A DNA stretch of 64,000 bases from Micromussa lordhowensis. Taxonomy: Eukaryota > Cnidaria > Anthozoa > Scleractinia > Lobophylliidae. The notes under the pieces are model-generated. The model was given only the letters and a program-made list of their open reading frames with translations. It searched no databases and had not been told where the DNA came from. This document shows positions 1 through 11,808 of the stretch, piece by piece. The position numbers were made by a program, and so were the translations under genes. Positions within the stretch are counted from its first letter, which is position 1, and each line of letters starts with the position of its first letter. The stretch covers positions 4,367,967 to 4,431,966 of the forward strand of contig OZ026604.1 of the NCBI GenBank assembly GCA_964020085.1, read 5' to 3'.

Positions 1-685
1 CACAGTCCATGGAACAAAGGAGTATGCTCCCCTAAACCAGGAAATTATAGCTGCCATTAAAGGTGAGTCAAATGATATGTGAAATATACAATATACAATA
101 TATATAGGAATATTTTTATCTAACTTAAGCTAAACAAATCGGCTTCAAGCCCTTTTCAATTAAATACTGTATGTTAGTTAAAGTAACAGAAACATCTGTC
201 ATTGAGTTTTGCCATCGAAACGAAAAATGATTACTCTAGAGCTCCGACACATTGAGCAATAACTCATCTTTTGACCCACTCGAGAGCCTTATCGGGCCGT
301 CGTTTAATGTCACGTAACGCACAAACTTGGTAATTCAAACGTGCTCCATTACACGTAATGAGTAACCCTGTCGGGCTTAAACGTTGCAAATTGTCAAGTC
401 ATTAGAGGGTCTTACATTTGATGAAACTAAAACTTAATATTTTTATTTTGGGAAATGATGACGTCACATAAAAACCAAGAATACAATGTCAGTAAACGTA
501 TTTTTATTGAGCACAAATTTACAGTCGCCTTATCTGCATTGTTTTCAGCTGAAGTGTTAACAGCCTTCTCGTATCAATGCCGGAGCACGGACGACAGGAT
601 CAGGATGTGGGATCAATGTAAGGTAAGCATTGGGAAAAGGTGCCAAAATTTGAGGAAGGACAAGAGGCAAAACCGGGCAAATTAA
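1..685 (+). CDS. BEN-domain protein, last two exons (5' part outside window)
   Basis: Two exons are visible: 1-62, ending in a phase-1 GTGAGT donor, and 549-685, after a TTTTCAG acceptor, with the stop TAA at 683-685. Exon 1 reads in frame 2 and ends EYAPLNQEIIAAIK, which matches the late BEN-domain pattern (aromatic, then L-x-x-x-hydrophobic-x-A-hydrophobic-K) seen in the three fuller BEN genes of this window. Exon 2 gives a basic tail with spaced W, K and C residues that resembles the tail of the BEN gene at 24344-27901. BEN domains are DNA-binding or protein-interaction modules of chromatin regulators. The rest of the gene lies left of the window. Function beyond DNA binding is inference. 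Confidence 0.6.
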
Positions 686-1201
686 AATACTATAAGATTT
701 TGTTTTAGTTCACAGTATTAAATTCGAGCATTTTCAGTTTGAGTTCAAAATGTTAATTTTTGTATTTTTTAGGCTTTCTGTATTTGTATTTGTTATATCT
801 TGTAATGTCGCAATATTAGAAGATGCGATAGTAGTTTATCTCACGTTTCCAAACCGCAGTATTTGTAATTTTCTAGGCTTTTCAAATTTGTAATAATTAT
901 CTCCTAATCTCGCAATATTAGAAGAACAGATAGCAGTTTTTCTAGTCTTTTCACACTGCGACAGATTTAATTTTCTCGTAATGCCGCGATATTAGAAGTT
1001 TCTTATCAAATGTAAAATCAAGTAATAAATTTTGGAAACGGATCCTTATTGCAATATATTTTATTTGTGGTCATCCATTTTTGTTTATCCTTGTAAGTTA
1101 GAGTCCCAAAAATTATTATAAAGGCAACGTAAACGGAGCGAAATAATCATCGGTAATTGTGAACTGATCGAAGGCTGAAAAAACATCATCCATTGAACTC
1201 A

Positions 1202-1219
1202 GGCCCAGGTTGTTCAAAA

Positions 1220-1250
<31 letters not shown>

Positions 1251-1314
1251 ACTATCCGCTGGATAGTGATTTATCCCGTGGATAGCATTATCCAGCCTTC
1301 GAACAATTTGGGCC
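1202..1314. mobile_element. 113-bp MITE-like element with GGATA/TTATCC repeats
   Basis: It starts GGCCCAGGTTGTTC and ends GAACAATTTGGGCC, an imperfect terminal inverted repeat. The interior alternates TGGATA and TATCCA, so most of the element can fold on itself. The type looks familiar from coral genomes (memory, not a search). Further copies lie 2,269, 4,538 and 6,807 bases to the right as part of the tandem array. Confidence 0.7.
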
Positions 1315-1469
1315 AGTTCTGTTAACAAATACCGGGGGGCTAGGATGGAAATTAACAACAGTTTTGCGAGCGTTCCACATTGACAACATTCTGGTTTTCT
1401 ATGCCATTAATATACAAACCTTTATGTTCAAAAGAAGGCTTCCATAACCCTTGTCCATGACGCTTAGGC

Positions 1470-1552
1470 AACCTCGTTCCCAGGGTCTTTCATCTTCCCG
1501 CCCCCTAGAGCAAGAGTGGGGCGGGAAGATGAGAGACCCTGGGAACGAGGTT
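1470..1552. repeat. Foldback, 35-bp arms
   Basis: Two 35-nt arms with a single mismatch (AACCTCGTTCCCAGGGTC... and its complement) flank a 13-nt loop. It is carried in all four array units (about 3739, 6008 and 8277 in the others). The arm sequence resembles a high-copy coral foldback. There is no coding content. Confidence 0.9.
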
Positions 1553-1889
1553 GAAAGCTTGATGCACTCTGCAAAACATACATTTGTAGTTTGTCGATTG
1601 AAATGCGTGGCGTAACCCAGCGTGGCTAGAAGGATGTGTGTTTGGTTTGAAAGATCCTCATGAATTGTTTACTTTAGCGACTTAAATACACAGAACTGGA
1701 GATGTTTTCGTTTTATTTGTGGAACGAACTGAGCTCGCTGTCTTCATTCTCTGCGTATGGAACTCTTCGTATGGAACTGAGCTCGAGCTCAACTCCAACG
1801 AGCGATCGAACCGGCTTAAAAACCTTTCGCGAATTTTTAGGTAAGTAAGATTCAAGTATGGTATTCGTCATAAATAGCATGTTATCCCC

Positions 1890-2271
1890 TTAATCGATGA
1901 TCGATGACTGCAAACTGGGAGGTATTTACAAGTACCTTATCGGTACGTATTTACAAATTTATCTCGTGTAAGTTACACGACAGTTTGTTCGTATTGCTCA
2001 CTAACAGAAAATTGCGCGAACGCTGCCGAACTGCCGTTCATTGCATTGCGAAATTTCGTGTACTGCCTAGCGCATTATCGTTTGTGCTCACGAATTTTCT
2101 TTAACTTAACGAAAATTCGAAGAAAAATCAGCCTTTGTTCGAACGAATTATCGCTCAATACGCCGCGAAATTTCACTCGAACTTTCGAGTGAACTTTCGT
2201 CGAAAAGTCCTGGGAACAAAGAACGAAATTCGCGCATTTCGCTTGCATTACTTTTGCACAATACTGTACTA
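1890..2271. repeat. CGAA/TTCG-rich tract with element-end-like border
   Basis: The tract is dense in TTCGAA-like palindromes, for example CACTCGAACTTTCGAGTG near 2174-2191, and ends TTGCATTACTTTTGCACAATACTGTA-style at 2271. The same last ~26 bases recur at 13442-13467, after which the flanks differ completely. That is what the terminus of a transposon family would show. It also repeats in each array unit. A left-hand inverted partner was not found, so the element cannot be delimited. Confidence 0.5.
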
Positions 2272-3488
2272 GTCTAGTATAGAATCGACTTTGTGTCAAA
2301 TGGACTAAGCGAAAGGCTAGGCTACAAATGATACTGACATTTGCTAATTAAGTTTAAGACTTCATGTCAAACTGTTAAAGGTCAAAAACTGATACCGTTA
2401 GGTGATACACGCGTATAAAGTAATTGAAAATACTCTCCGCTATATTGCACGGAACTTAGTTGTTTAACTAATTGTTTTTGTAAGCCATCGATTGAGAAAA
2501 AGTACCGCGCGCTAATGAATAACAGAAGCGCGCTCATGCCAAATCGTAATCTGTTTGTTTTAAAACTGTTAAACGACAAAAACTGAAACAGTTGGCTCAT
2601 AAGTGCATAAACGTTACCTTGAATTTTAGAGTCACTGTGTCTTAACAACTGAACCAAACTATAACATAATGCAAGCGGTATGGTTTGACCCTAAACGAAT
2701 AACAGTGCTATATAAACGAATAGAAGTTTTTGCTCGAACCAAATCGCAAACAAGTGTCGAATTTTCAAAGTATGATCAAGCTAATCCAGGTAACCATGAA
2801 TTGAAATTTCAGTTTTATCATATTTAGCAATGATACCTGGCCACATTTTTCTGTCCTTTAGTTTTATTGGTAATAATCTTAAACTACACAAACTCATCTT
2901 TCGAACAAACCGGCTCAGTTGTAACTACCATGATTTATAAACAAACAGTTTTACAGACCTGTCCCTTCGGTTTTTCCTTGCCCTTTGCTTTTGTAATCGT
3001 TTTCTTTGCGGGAGGTGATTCTGGGATTTGCGGATTAAGAGCAACAGGTGGTCAAATTCTTCCAGGAGAACAGTCCATTTCAAATTCACACTCGTTCAAG
3101 GAGTTTATCTCACGTTTCCAAACCGCAGTATTTGTAATTTTCTAGGCTTTTCAAATTTGTAATAATTATCTCCTAATCTCGCAATATTAGAAGAACAGAT
3201 AGCAGTTTTTCTAGTCTTTTCACACTGCGACAGATTTAATTTTCTCGTAATGCCGCGATATTAGAAGTTTCTTATCAAATGTAAAATCAAGTAATAAATT
3301 TTGGAAACGGATCCTTATTGCAATATATTTTATTTGTGGTCATCCATTTTTGTTTATCCTTGTAAGTTAGAGTCCCAAAAATTATTATAAAGGCAACGTA
3401 AACGGAGCGAAATAATCATCGGTAATTGTGAACTGATCGAAGGCTGAAAAAACATCATCCATTGAACTCAGGCCCAGGTTGTTCAAAA

Positions 3489-3519
<31 letters not shown>

Positions 3520-5757
3520 ACTATCCGCTGGATAGTGATTTATCCCGTGGATAGCATTATCCAGCCTTCGAACAATTTGGGCCAGTTCTGTTAACAAATA
3601 CCGGGGGGCTAGGATGGAAATTAACAACAGTTTTGCGAGCGTTCCACATTGACAACATTCTGGTTTTCTATGCCATTAATATACAAACCTTTATGTTCAA
3701 AAGAAGGCTTCCATAACCCTTGTCCATGACGCTTAGGCAACCTCGTTCCCAGGGTCTTTCATCTTCCCGCCCCCTAGAGCAAGAGTGGGGCGGGAAGATG
3801 AGAGACCCTGGGAACGAGGTTGAAAGCTTGATGCACTCTGCAAAACATACATTTGTAGTTTGTCGATTGAAATGCGTGGCGTAACCCAGCGTGGCTAGAA
3901 GGATGTGTGTTTGGTTTGAAAGATCCTCATGAATTGTTTACTTTAGCGACTTAAATACACAGAACTGGAGATGTTTTCGTTTTATTTGTGGAACGAACTG
4001 AGCTCGCTGTCTTCATTCTCTGCGTATGGAACTCTTCGTATGGAACTGAGCTCGAGCTCAACTCCAACGAGCGATCGAACCGGCTTAAAAACCTTTCGCG
4101 AATTTTTAGGTAAGTAAGATTCAAGTATGGTATTCGTCATAAATAGCATGTTATCCCCTTAATCGATGATCGATGACTGCAAACTGGGAGGTATTTACAA
4201 GTACCTTATCGGTACGTATTTACAAATTTATCTCGTGTAAGTTACACGACAGTTTGTTCGTATTGCTCACTAACAGAAAATTGCGCGAACGCTGCCGAAC
4301 TGCCGTTCATTGCATTGCGAAATTTCGTGTACTGCCTAGCGCATTATCGTTTGTGCTCACGAATTTTCTTTAACTTAACGAAAATTCGAAGAAAAATCAG
4401 CCTTTGTTCGAACGAATTATCGCTCAATACGCCGCGAAATTTCACTCGAACTTTCGAGTGAACTTTCGTCGAAAAGTCCTGGGAACAAAGAACGAAATTC
4501 GCGCATTTCGCTTGCATTACTTTTGCACAATACTGTACTAGTCTAGTATAGAATCGACTTTGTGTCAAATGGACTAAGCGAAAGGCTAGGCTACAAATGA
4601 TACTGACATTTGCTAATTAAGTTTAAGACTTCATGTCAAACTGTTAAAGGTCAAAAACTGATACCGTTAGGTGATACACGCGTATAAAGTAATTGAAAAT
4701 ACTCTCCGCTATATTGCACGGAACTTAGTTGTTTAACTAATTGTTTTTGTAAGCCATCGATTGAGAAAAAGTACCGCGCGCTAATGAATAACAGAAGCGC
4801 GCTCATGCCAAATCGTAATCTGTTTGTTTTAAAACTGTTAAACGACAAAAACTGAAACAGTTGGCTCATAAGTGCATAAACGTTACCTTGAATTTTAGAG
4901 TCACTGTGTCTTAACAACTGAACCAAACTATAACATAATGCAAGCGGTATGGTTTGACCCTAAACGAATAACAGTGCTATATAAACGAATAGAAGTTTTT
5001 GCTCGAACCAAATCGCAAACAAGTGTCGAATTTTCAAAGTATGATCAAGCTAATCCAGGTAACCATGAATTGAAATTTCAGTTTTATCATATTTAGCAAT
5101 GATACCTGGCCACATTTTTCTGTCCTTTAGTTTTATTGGTAATAATCTTAAACTACACAAACTCATCTTTCGAACAAACCGGCTCAGTTGTAACTACCAT
5201 GATTTATAAACAAACAGTTTTACAGACCTGTCCCTTCGGTTTTTCCTTGCCCTTTGCTTTTGTAATCGTTTTCTTTGCGGGAGGTGATTCTGGGATTTGC
5301 GGATTAAGAGCAACAGGTGGTCAAATTCTTCCAGGAGAACAGTCCATTTCAAATTCACACTCGTTCAAGGAGTTTATCTCACGTTTCCAAACCGCAGTAT
5401 TTGTAATTTTCTAGGCTTTTCAAATTTGTAATAATTATCTCCTAATCTCGCAATATTAGAAGAACAGATAGCAGTTTTTCTAGTCTTTTCACACTGCGAC
5501 AGATTTAATTTTCTCGTAATGCCGCGATATTAGAAGTTTCTTATCAAATGTAAAATCAAGTAATAAATTTTGGAAACGGATCCTTATTGCAATATATTTT
5601 ATTTGTGGTCATCCATTTTTGTTTATCCTTGTAAGTTAGAGTCCCAAAAATTATTATAAAGGCAACGTAAACGGAGCGAAATAATCATCGGTAATTGTGA
5701 ACTGATCGAAGGCTGAAAAAACATCATCCATTGAACTCAGGCCCAGGTTGTTCAAAA

Positions 5758-5788
<31 letters not shown>

Positions 5789-8026
5789 ACTATCCGCTGG
5801 ATAGTGATTTATCCCGTGGATAGCATTATCCAGCCTTCGAACAATTTGGGCCAGTTCTGTTAACAAATACCGGGGGGCTAGGATGGAAATTAACAACAGT
5901 TTTGCGAGCGTTCCACATTGACAACATTCTGGTTTTCTATGCCATTAATATACAAACCTTTATGTTCAAAAGAAGGCTTCCATAACCCTTGTCCATGACG
6001 CTTAGGCAACCTCGTTCCCAGGGTCTTTCATCTTCCCGCCCCCTAGAGCAAGAGTGGGGCGGGAAGATGAGAGACCCTGGGAATGAGGTTGAAAGCTTGA
6101 TGCACTCTGCAAAACATACATTTGTAGTTTGTCGATTGAAATGCGTGGCGTAACCCAGCGTGGCTAGAAGGATGTGTGTTTGGTTTGAAAGATCCTCATG
6201 AATTGTTTACTTTAGCGACTTAAATACACAGAACTGGAGATGTTTTCGTTTTATTTGTGGAACGAACTGAGCTCGCTGTCTTCATTCTCTGCGTATGGAA
6301 CTCTTCGTATGGAACTGAGCTCGAGCTCAACTCCAACGAGCGATCGAACCGGCTTAAAAACCTTTCGCGAATTTTTAGGTAAGTAAGATTCAAGTATGGT
6401 ATTCGTCATAAATAGCATGTTATCCCCTTAATCGATGATCGATGACTGCAAACTGGGAGGTATTTACAAGTACCTTATCGGTACGTATTTACAAATTTAT
6501 CTCGTGTAAGTTACACGACAGTTTGTTCGTATTGCTCACTTACAGAAAATTGCGCGAACGCTGCCGAACTGCCGTTCATTGCATTGCGAAATTTCGTGTA
6601 CTGCCTAGCGCATTATCGTTTGTGCTCGCGAATTTTCTTTAACTTAACGAAAATTCGAAGAAAAATCAGCCTTTGTTCGAACGAATTATCGCTCAATACG
6701 CCGCGAAATTTCACTCGAACTTTCGAGTGAACTTTCGTCGAAAAGTCCTGGGAACAAAGAACGAAATTCGCGCATTTCGCTTGCATTACTTTTGCACAAT
6801 ACTGTACTAGTCTAGTATAGAATCGACTTTGTGTCAAATGGACTAAGCGAAAGGCTAGGCTACAAATGATACTGACATTTGCTAATTAAGTTTAAGACTT
6901 CATGTCAAACTGTTAAAGGTCAAAAACTGATACCGTTAGGTGATACACGCGTATAAAGTAATTGAAAATACTCTCCGCTATATTGCACGGAACTTAGTTG
7001 TTTAACTAATTGTTTTTGTAAGCCATCGATTGAGAAAAAGTACCGCGCGCTAATGAATAACAGAAGCGCGCTCATGCCAAATCGTAATCTGTTTGTTTTA
7101 AAACTGTTAAACGACAAAAACTGAAACAGTTGGCTCATAAGTGCATAAACGTTACCTTGAATTTTAGAGTCACTGTGTCTTAACAACTGAACCAAACTAT
7201 AACATAATGCAAGCGGTATGGTTTGACCCTAAACGAATAACAGTGCTATATAAACGAATAGAAGTTTTTGCTCGAACCAAATCGCAAACAAGTGTCGAAT
7301 TTTCAAAGTATGATCAAGCTAATCCAGGTAACCATGAATTGAAATTTCAGTTTTATCATATTTAGCAATGATACCTGGCCACATTTTTCTGTCCTTTAGT
7401 TTTATTGGTAATAATCTTAAACTACACAAACTCATCTTTCGAACAAACCGGCTCAGTTGTAACTACCATGATTTATAAACAAACAGTTTTACAGACCTGT
7501 CCCTTCGGTTTTTCCTTGCCCTTTGCTTTTGTAATCGTTTTCTTTGCGGGAGGTGATTCTGGGATTTGCGGATTAAGAGCAACAGGTGGTCAAATTCTTC
7601 CAGGAGAACAGTCCATTTCAAATTCACACTCGTTCAAGGAGTTTATCTCACGTTTCCAAACCGCAGTATTTGTAATTTTCTAGGCTTTTCAAATTTGTAA
7701 TAATTATCTCCTAATCTCGCAATATTAGAAGAACAGATAGCAGTTTTTCTAGTCTTTTCACACTGCGACAGATTTAATTTTCTCGTAATGCCGCGATATT
7801 AGAAGTTTCTTATCAAATGTAAAATCAAGTAATAAATTTTGGAAACGGATCCTTATTGCAATATATTTTATTTGTGGTCATCCATTTTTGTTTATCCTTG
7901 TAAGTTAGAGTCCCAAAAATTATTATAAAGGCAACGTAAACGGAGCGAAATAATCATCGGTAATTGTGAACTGATCGAAGGCTGAAAAAACATCATCCAT
8001 TGAACTCAGGCCCAGGTTGTTCAAAA

Positions 8027-8057
<31 letters not shown>

Positions 8058-9933
8058 ACTATCCGCTGGATAGTGATTTATCCCGTGGATAGCATTATCC
8101 AGCCTTCGAACAATTTGGGCCAGTTCTGTTAACAAATACCGGGGGGCTAGGATGGAAATTAACAACAGTTTTGCGAGCGTTCCACATTGACAACATTCTG
8201 GTTTTCTATGCCATTAATATACAAACCTTTATGTTCAAAAGAAGGCTTCCATAACCCTTGTCCATGACGCTTAGGCAACCTCGTTCCCAGGGTCTTTCAT
8301 CTTCCCGCCCCCTAGAGCAAGAGTGGGGCGGGAAGATGAGAGACCCTGGGAATGAGGTTGAAAGCTTGATGCACTCTGCAAAACATACATTTGTAGTTTG
8401 TCGATTGAAATGCGTGGCGTAACCCAGCGTGGCTAGAAGGATGTGTGTTTGGTTTGAAAGATCCTCATGAATTGTTTACTTTAGCGACTTAAATACACAG
8501 AACTGGAGATGTTTTCGTTTTATTTGTGGAACGAACTGAGCTCGCTGTCTTCATTCTCTGCGTATGGAACTCTTCGTATGGAACTGAGCTCGAGCTCAAC
8601 TCCAACGAGCGATCGAACCGGCTTAAAAACCTTTCGCGAATTTTTAGGTAAGTAAGATTCAAGTATGGTATTCGTCATAAATAGCATGTTATCCCCTTAA
8701 TCGATGATCGATGACTGCAAACTGGGAGGTATTTACAAGTACCTTATCGGTACGTATTTACAAATTTATCTCGTGTAAGTTACACGACAGTTTGTTCGTA
8801 TTGCTCACTTACAGAAAATTGCGCGAACGCTGCCGAACTGCCGTTCATTGCATTGCGAAATTTCGTGTACTGCCTAGCGCATTATCGTTTGTGCTCGCGA
8901 ATTTTCTTTAACTTAACGAAAATTCGAAGAAAAATCAGCCTTTGTTCGAACGAATTATCGCTCAATACGCCGCGAAATTTCACTCGAACTTTCGAGTGAA
9001 CTTTCGTCGAAAAGTCCTGGGAACAAAGAACGAAATTCGCGCATTTCGCTTGCATTACTTTTGCACAATACTGTACTAGTCTAGTATAGAATCGACTTTG
9101 TGTCAAATGGACTAAGCGAAAGGCTAGGCTACAAATGATACTGACATTTGCTAATTAAGTTTAAGACTTCATGTCAAACTGTTAAAGGTCAAAAACTGAT
9201 ACCGTTAGGTGATACACGCGTATAAAGTAATTGAAAATACTCTCCGCTATATTGCACGGAACTTAGTTGTTTAACTAATTGTTTTTGTAAGCCATCGATT
9301 GAGAAAAAGTACCGCGCGCTAATGAATAACAGAAGCGCGCTCATGCCAAATCGTAATCTGTTTGTTTTAAAACTGTTAAACGACAAAAACTGAAACAGTT
9401 GGCTCATAAGTGCATAAACGTTACCTTGAATTTTAGAGTCACTGTGTCTTAACAACTGAACCAAACTATAACATAATGCAAGCGGTATGGTTTGACCCTA
9501 AACGAATAACAGTGCTATATAAACGAATAGAAGTTTTTGCTCGAACCAAATCGCAAACAAGTGTCGAATTTTCAAAGTATGATCAAGCTAATCCAGGTAA
9601 CCATGAATTGAAATTTCAGTTTTATCATATTTAGCAATGATACCTGGCCACATTTTTCTGTCCTTTAGTTTTATTGGTAATAATCTTAAACTACACAAAC
9701 TCATCTTTCGAACAAACCGGCTCAGTTGTAACTACCATGATTTATAAACAAACAGTTTTACAGACCTGTCCCTTCGGTTTCTCCTTGCCCTTTGCTTTTG
9801 TAATCGTTTTCTTTGCGGGAGGTGATTCTGGGATTTGCGGATTAAGAGCAACAGGTGGTCAAATTCTTCCAGGAGAACAGTCCATTTCAAATTCACACTC
9901 GTTCAAGGAGTTTGATCTAAAAGAAACACTTAC

Positions 9934-10170
9934 CAGTTTTCGCTTCACTTTCGCCCGACGCGGTTGCAGTGTTCCCTCCGATCTGGAAGATTTCTGACTC
10001 GTTTCAAATGGGTAGCACTCTATCACAGCAGAGAACTCTTTTTTAGTCTTTCCCCACAGTACTTTAACATTTTGTCCCTGCTTCAGGGGGGATGGATCTA
10101 CAATGCAGTTGCGATAAACATCGGAATACTTTCCGCGACTCCAGATGACACGAGCAATTTTTTTCTCCAT
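9934..10170 (-). CDS. BEN-family gene, first coding exon (Tudor-like N-terminus), rest not found
   Basis: The ATG at 10170 opens a 79-codon exon ending at a GTAAGT donor (9933-9928, phase 0). Residues 1-52 contain ARVIWSRGKYSDVYR, then SPLKQGQNVKVLW and EFSAVIECYP, a small beta-barrel-like pattern (L-x-x-G-x-x-V-x-V-x-W, then a hydrophobic A-V/I strand). The first exons of the BEN genes at 24344, 34540 and 63169 show the same pattern. A basic tail follows. The intron runs straight into the 2,269-bp tandem array, and no downstream exon was found there. The gene was probably truncated or rearranged by the array. A close duplicate lies at 10654-10910. The Tudor/SH3-like assignment is inference. 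Confidence 0.5.
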
Positions 10171-10243
10171 GACGCAAGTTAACAGAAGGTGAGTAGTTTC
10201 GATTTAAAGAAGGTGATCAGAGGAAAGCGACATCAATTTCAGA

Positions 10244-10253
10244 CCTTTTATAG
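10244..10253 (-). promoter_or_regulatory. TATA box upstream of BEN-family exon
   Basis: CTATAAAAGG on the minus strand lies about 75 bases before the ATG at 10170, a normal TATA-to-start distance with a short 5' UTR. The rest of 10171-10653 holds no gene. It includes an inverted pair of TGTTTCGGAA-type segments near 10510 and 10590. Confidence 0.5.
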
Positions 10254-10653
10254 TTCTCTGTAGCGTCAGCTGGATCAAGAATACTTCAGTTTCATTGGCT
10301 TATCGACTTTCAATGATCATTATAATTTTCGAAAACAAAAGTTTTGCGTATTCGCACGTGCTATTGATATTATAATTTACAGCAGTCGCAAGTTCTCTAA
10401 TTGCTCATGGCCTTTAAGATTAAAATTTAAAATAACAATGCCATCGACTTGAATGAACCGCCTTTGAGAAAACACTATTTTATCGTCTAACATTTGCAAG
10501 ACAAATGACTGTTTCGGAATGAACTTCGTCAAGAAGCTTGTTATCTTTTGTCAGAAAGTGAACACCACACTTGTGGCTTTTATGTTCCGAAACAGTTATT
10601 TGTCACTGTTTACGCTTTTTGTGTAGACTTGTGAAGCGTGAGCGGTACCTAAA

Positions 10654-10910
10654 CTAAAGAAGGTGAGACTTTTCATTAACATATACTAAATTAGCTTCGG
10701 TTTCCACTGACAGAGATTCCTGTGATGAAGGTTCCCGACTCGCCGGTTGGACTGGATAGCACTCTACAACTGCAGAGAACTCTTTTTTCGTTTTTTCCCA
10801 GAGAACACTAACTTTTTGTCCCTCCTTCAGTGGGGACGGATCCACGATGGTCGAACGGTAAACATTCGAATACTTTCCACGACTCCAGATAACACGAGCT
10901 ATGATTCTCT
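10654..10910 (-). pseudogene. Duplicated, start-less BEN-family first exon
   Basis: The minus strand repeats the N-terminal segment of the exon at 9934-10170 with close identity (ARVIWSRGKYSNVYR, SPLKEGQKVSVLW, EFSAVVECYP), then diverges and stops at 10654. Where the start codon should be, the sequence changes into the 110-bp minisatellite and an in-frame TAG appears, so the first residues are lost. It is either a local duplicate killed by the minisatellite or an alternative exon whose start lies elsewhere. Confidence 0.6.
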
Positions 10911-11560
10911 ATTCATTTGGTTGTGTGACTTTTTTTAGGCGGAGAGGTTTTCAAATTGAAATAAAAAGACTTGTTTTCTTGAAGCGTGACAGAAACGGTA
11001 TGTTTTCAATGATTCTCTATTCATTTGGCGAAGTGTGACTTTTTTTAGGCGGAGAGGTTTTCAAATTGAAATAAAAACACTTGTTTTCTTGAAGCGTGAC
11101 AGAAACGGTATGTTTTCAATGATTCTCTATTCATTTGGCGAAGTGTGATTTTTTTTAGGCGGAGAGGTTTTCAAATTGAAATAAAAACACTTGTTTTCTT
11201 GAAGCGTGACAGAAACGGTATGTTTTCAATGATTATCTATTCATTTGGGGAAGTGTGATTTTTTTTTAGGCGGAGAGGTTTTCAAATTGAAATAAAAACA
11301 CTTGTTTTCTTGAAGCGTGACAGAAACGGTATGTTTTCAATGATTCTCTATTCATTTGGCGAAGTGTGATTTTTTTTAGGTGGAGAGGTTTTCAAATTGA
11401 AATAAAAAGACTTGTTTTCTTGAAGCGTGACAGAAACGGTATGATTTCAATGATTCTCTATTCATTTGGCGAAGTGTGATTTTTTTTAAGTGGAGAGGTT
11501 TTCAAATTGAAATAAAAACACTTGTTTTCTTGAAGCGTGACATAAACGGGGTTTTTCTGC
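10903..11560. repeat. Minisatellite, six copies of a ~110-bp unit
   Basis: Units begin GATTCTCTATTCATTTGG at 10903, 11011, 11121, 11231 (with one change), 11342 and 11452, a spacing of 108-111. Copies differ by a few substitutions and by T-tract length. The first unit starts at the disrupted beginning of the BEN-like exon. The following 11560-11710 holds nothing recognisable. Confidence 0.95.
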
Positions 11561-11714
11561 ACAGTAATTGATTATTCTTTTAGAAAGAAACTGAGAAGGT
11601 CTCGAAAGACATACTAATCTTAGGTCGTTGCAGTTGATTTCAAACTAAACATAGGAACTATATCTCTTTGAAGTGATTTATTCATGTTGGTCATTGACTT
11701 TTATCAGATGTGTT

Positions 11715-11730
11715 GGCCCCTAAAAGAGCC
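11715..11730 (-). promoter_or_regulatory. Histone-mRNA-like 3' stem-loop (outer copy)
   Basis: On the minus strand the 16-mer GGCTCTTTTAGGGGCC is preceded by an A-rich stretch and C and followed by AAC. Length, 6-bp stem with two G-U pairs, 4-nt U-rich loop and flanks all fit the histone 3'-end signal, except that one conserved A in the stem is G. No histone coding sequence is visible nearby. Confidence 0.35.
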
Positions 11731-11787
11731 GTTTTTAGCAACCTACAGTGCAATGTCGAATCCAAATTCGACGAAGCAGGGCGCGGT

Positions 11788-11803
11788 GGCTCCTAAAAGA
11801 GCC
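11788..11803 (-). promoter_or_regulatory. Histone-mRNA-like 3' stem-loop just after Tc1 transposase stop
   Basis: On the minus strand GGCTCTTTTAGGAGCC starts 5 bases after the transposase stop codon, is preceded by AAAAAGA and followed by ACC. It is a 16-nt stem-loop like the one at 11715-11730. The real histone element has A where this has the first G after the loop. It could serve as the 3' end of the transposase mRNA or be debris of a histone 3' UTR at the insertion site. Confidence 0.4.
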
Positions 11804-11808
11804 TCTTT

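Larger units (their letters stand above)
833..9908. repeat. Four-copy tandem array, 2,269-bp unit
   Basis: Copies run 833-3101, 3102-5370, 5371-7639 and 7640-9908, and are nearly identical. The array is bordered by the 5-bp microhomology AGTTT (833-837 and 9909-9913), which suggests slippage or unequal exchange. Copies 1 and 2 share three variants (CTAACAG, CTCACGAA, GAACGAGG); copies 3 and 4 share the alternatives (CTTACAG, CTCGCGAA, GAATGAGG). Copy 4 also has a private T-to-C near 9781. Each unit holds a short MITE, a foldback, a CGAA/TTCG-rich tract and a TATA-like TATATAAA (2708 region in copy 1). Short open frames repeat every 2,269 bases but have no codon or family signal, so no gene is called. 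Confidence 0.97.

Noticed and set aside
1116..9464. Short open frames repeating every 2,269 bases in the tandem array
   Set aside because: They lie over a MITE and other repeats, start at arbitrary ATGs and have no family signal. Their conservation is explained by recent tandem duplication.
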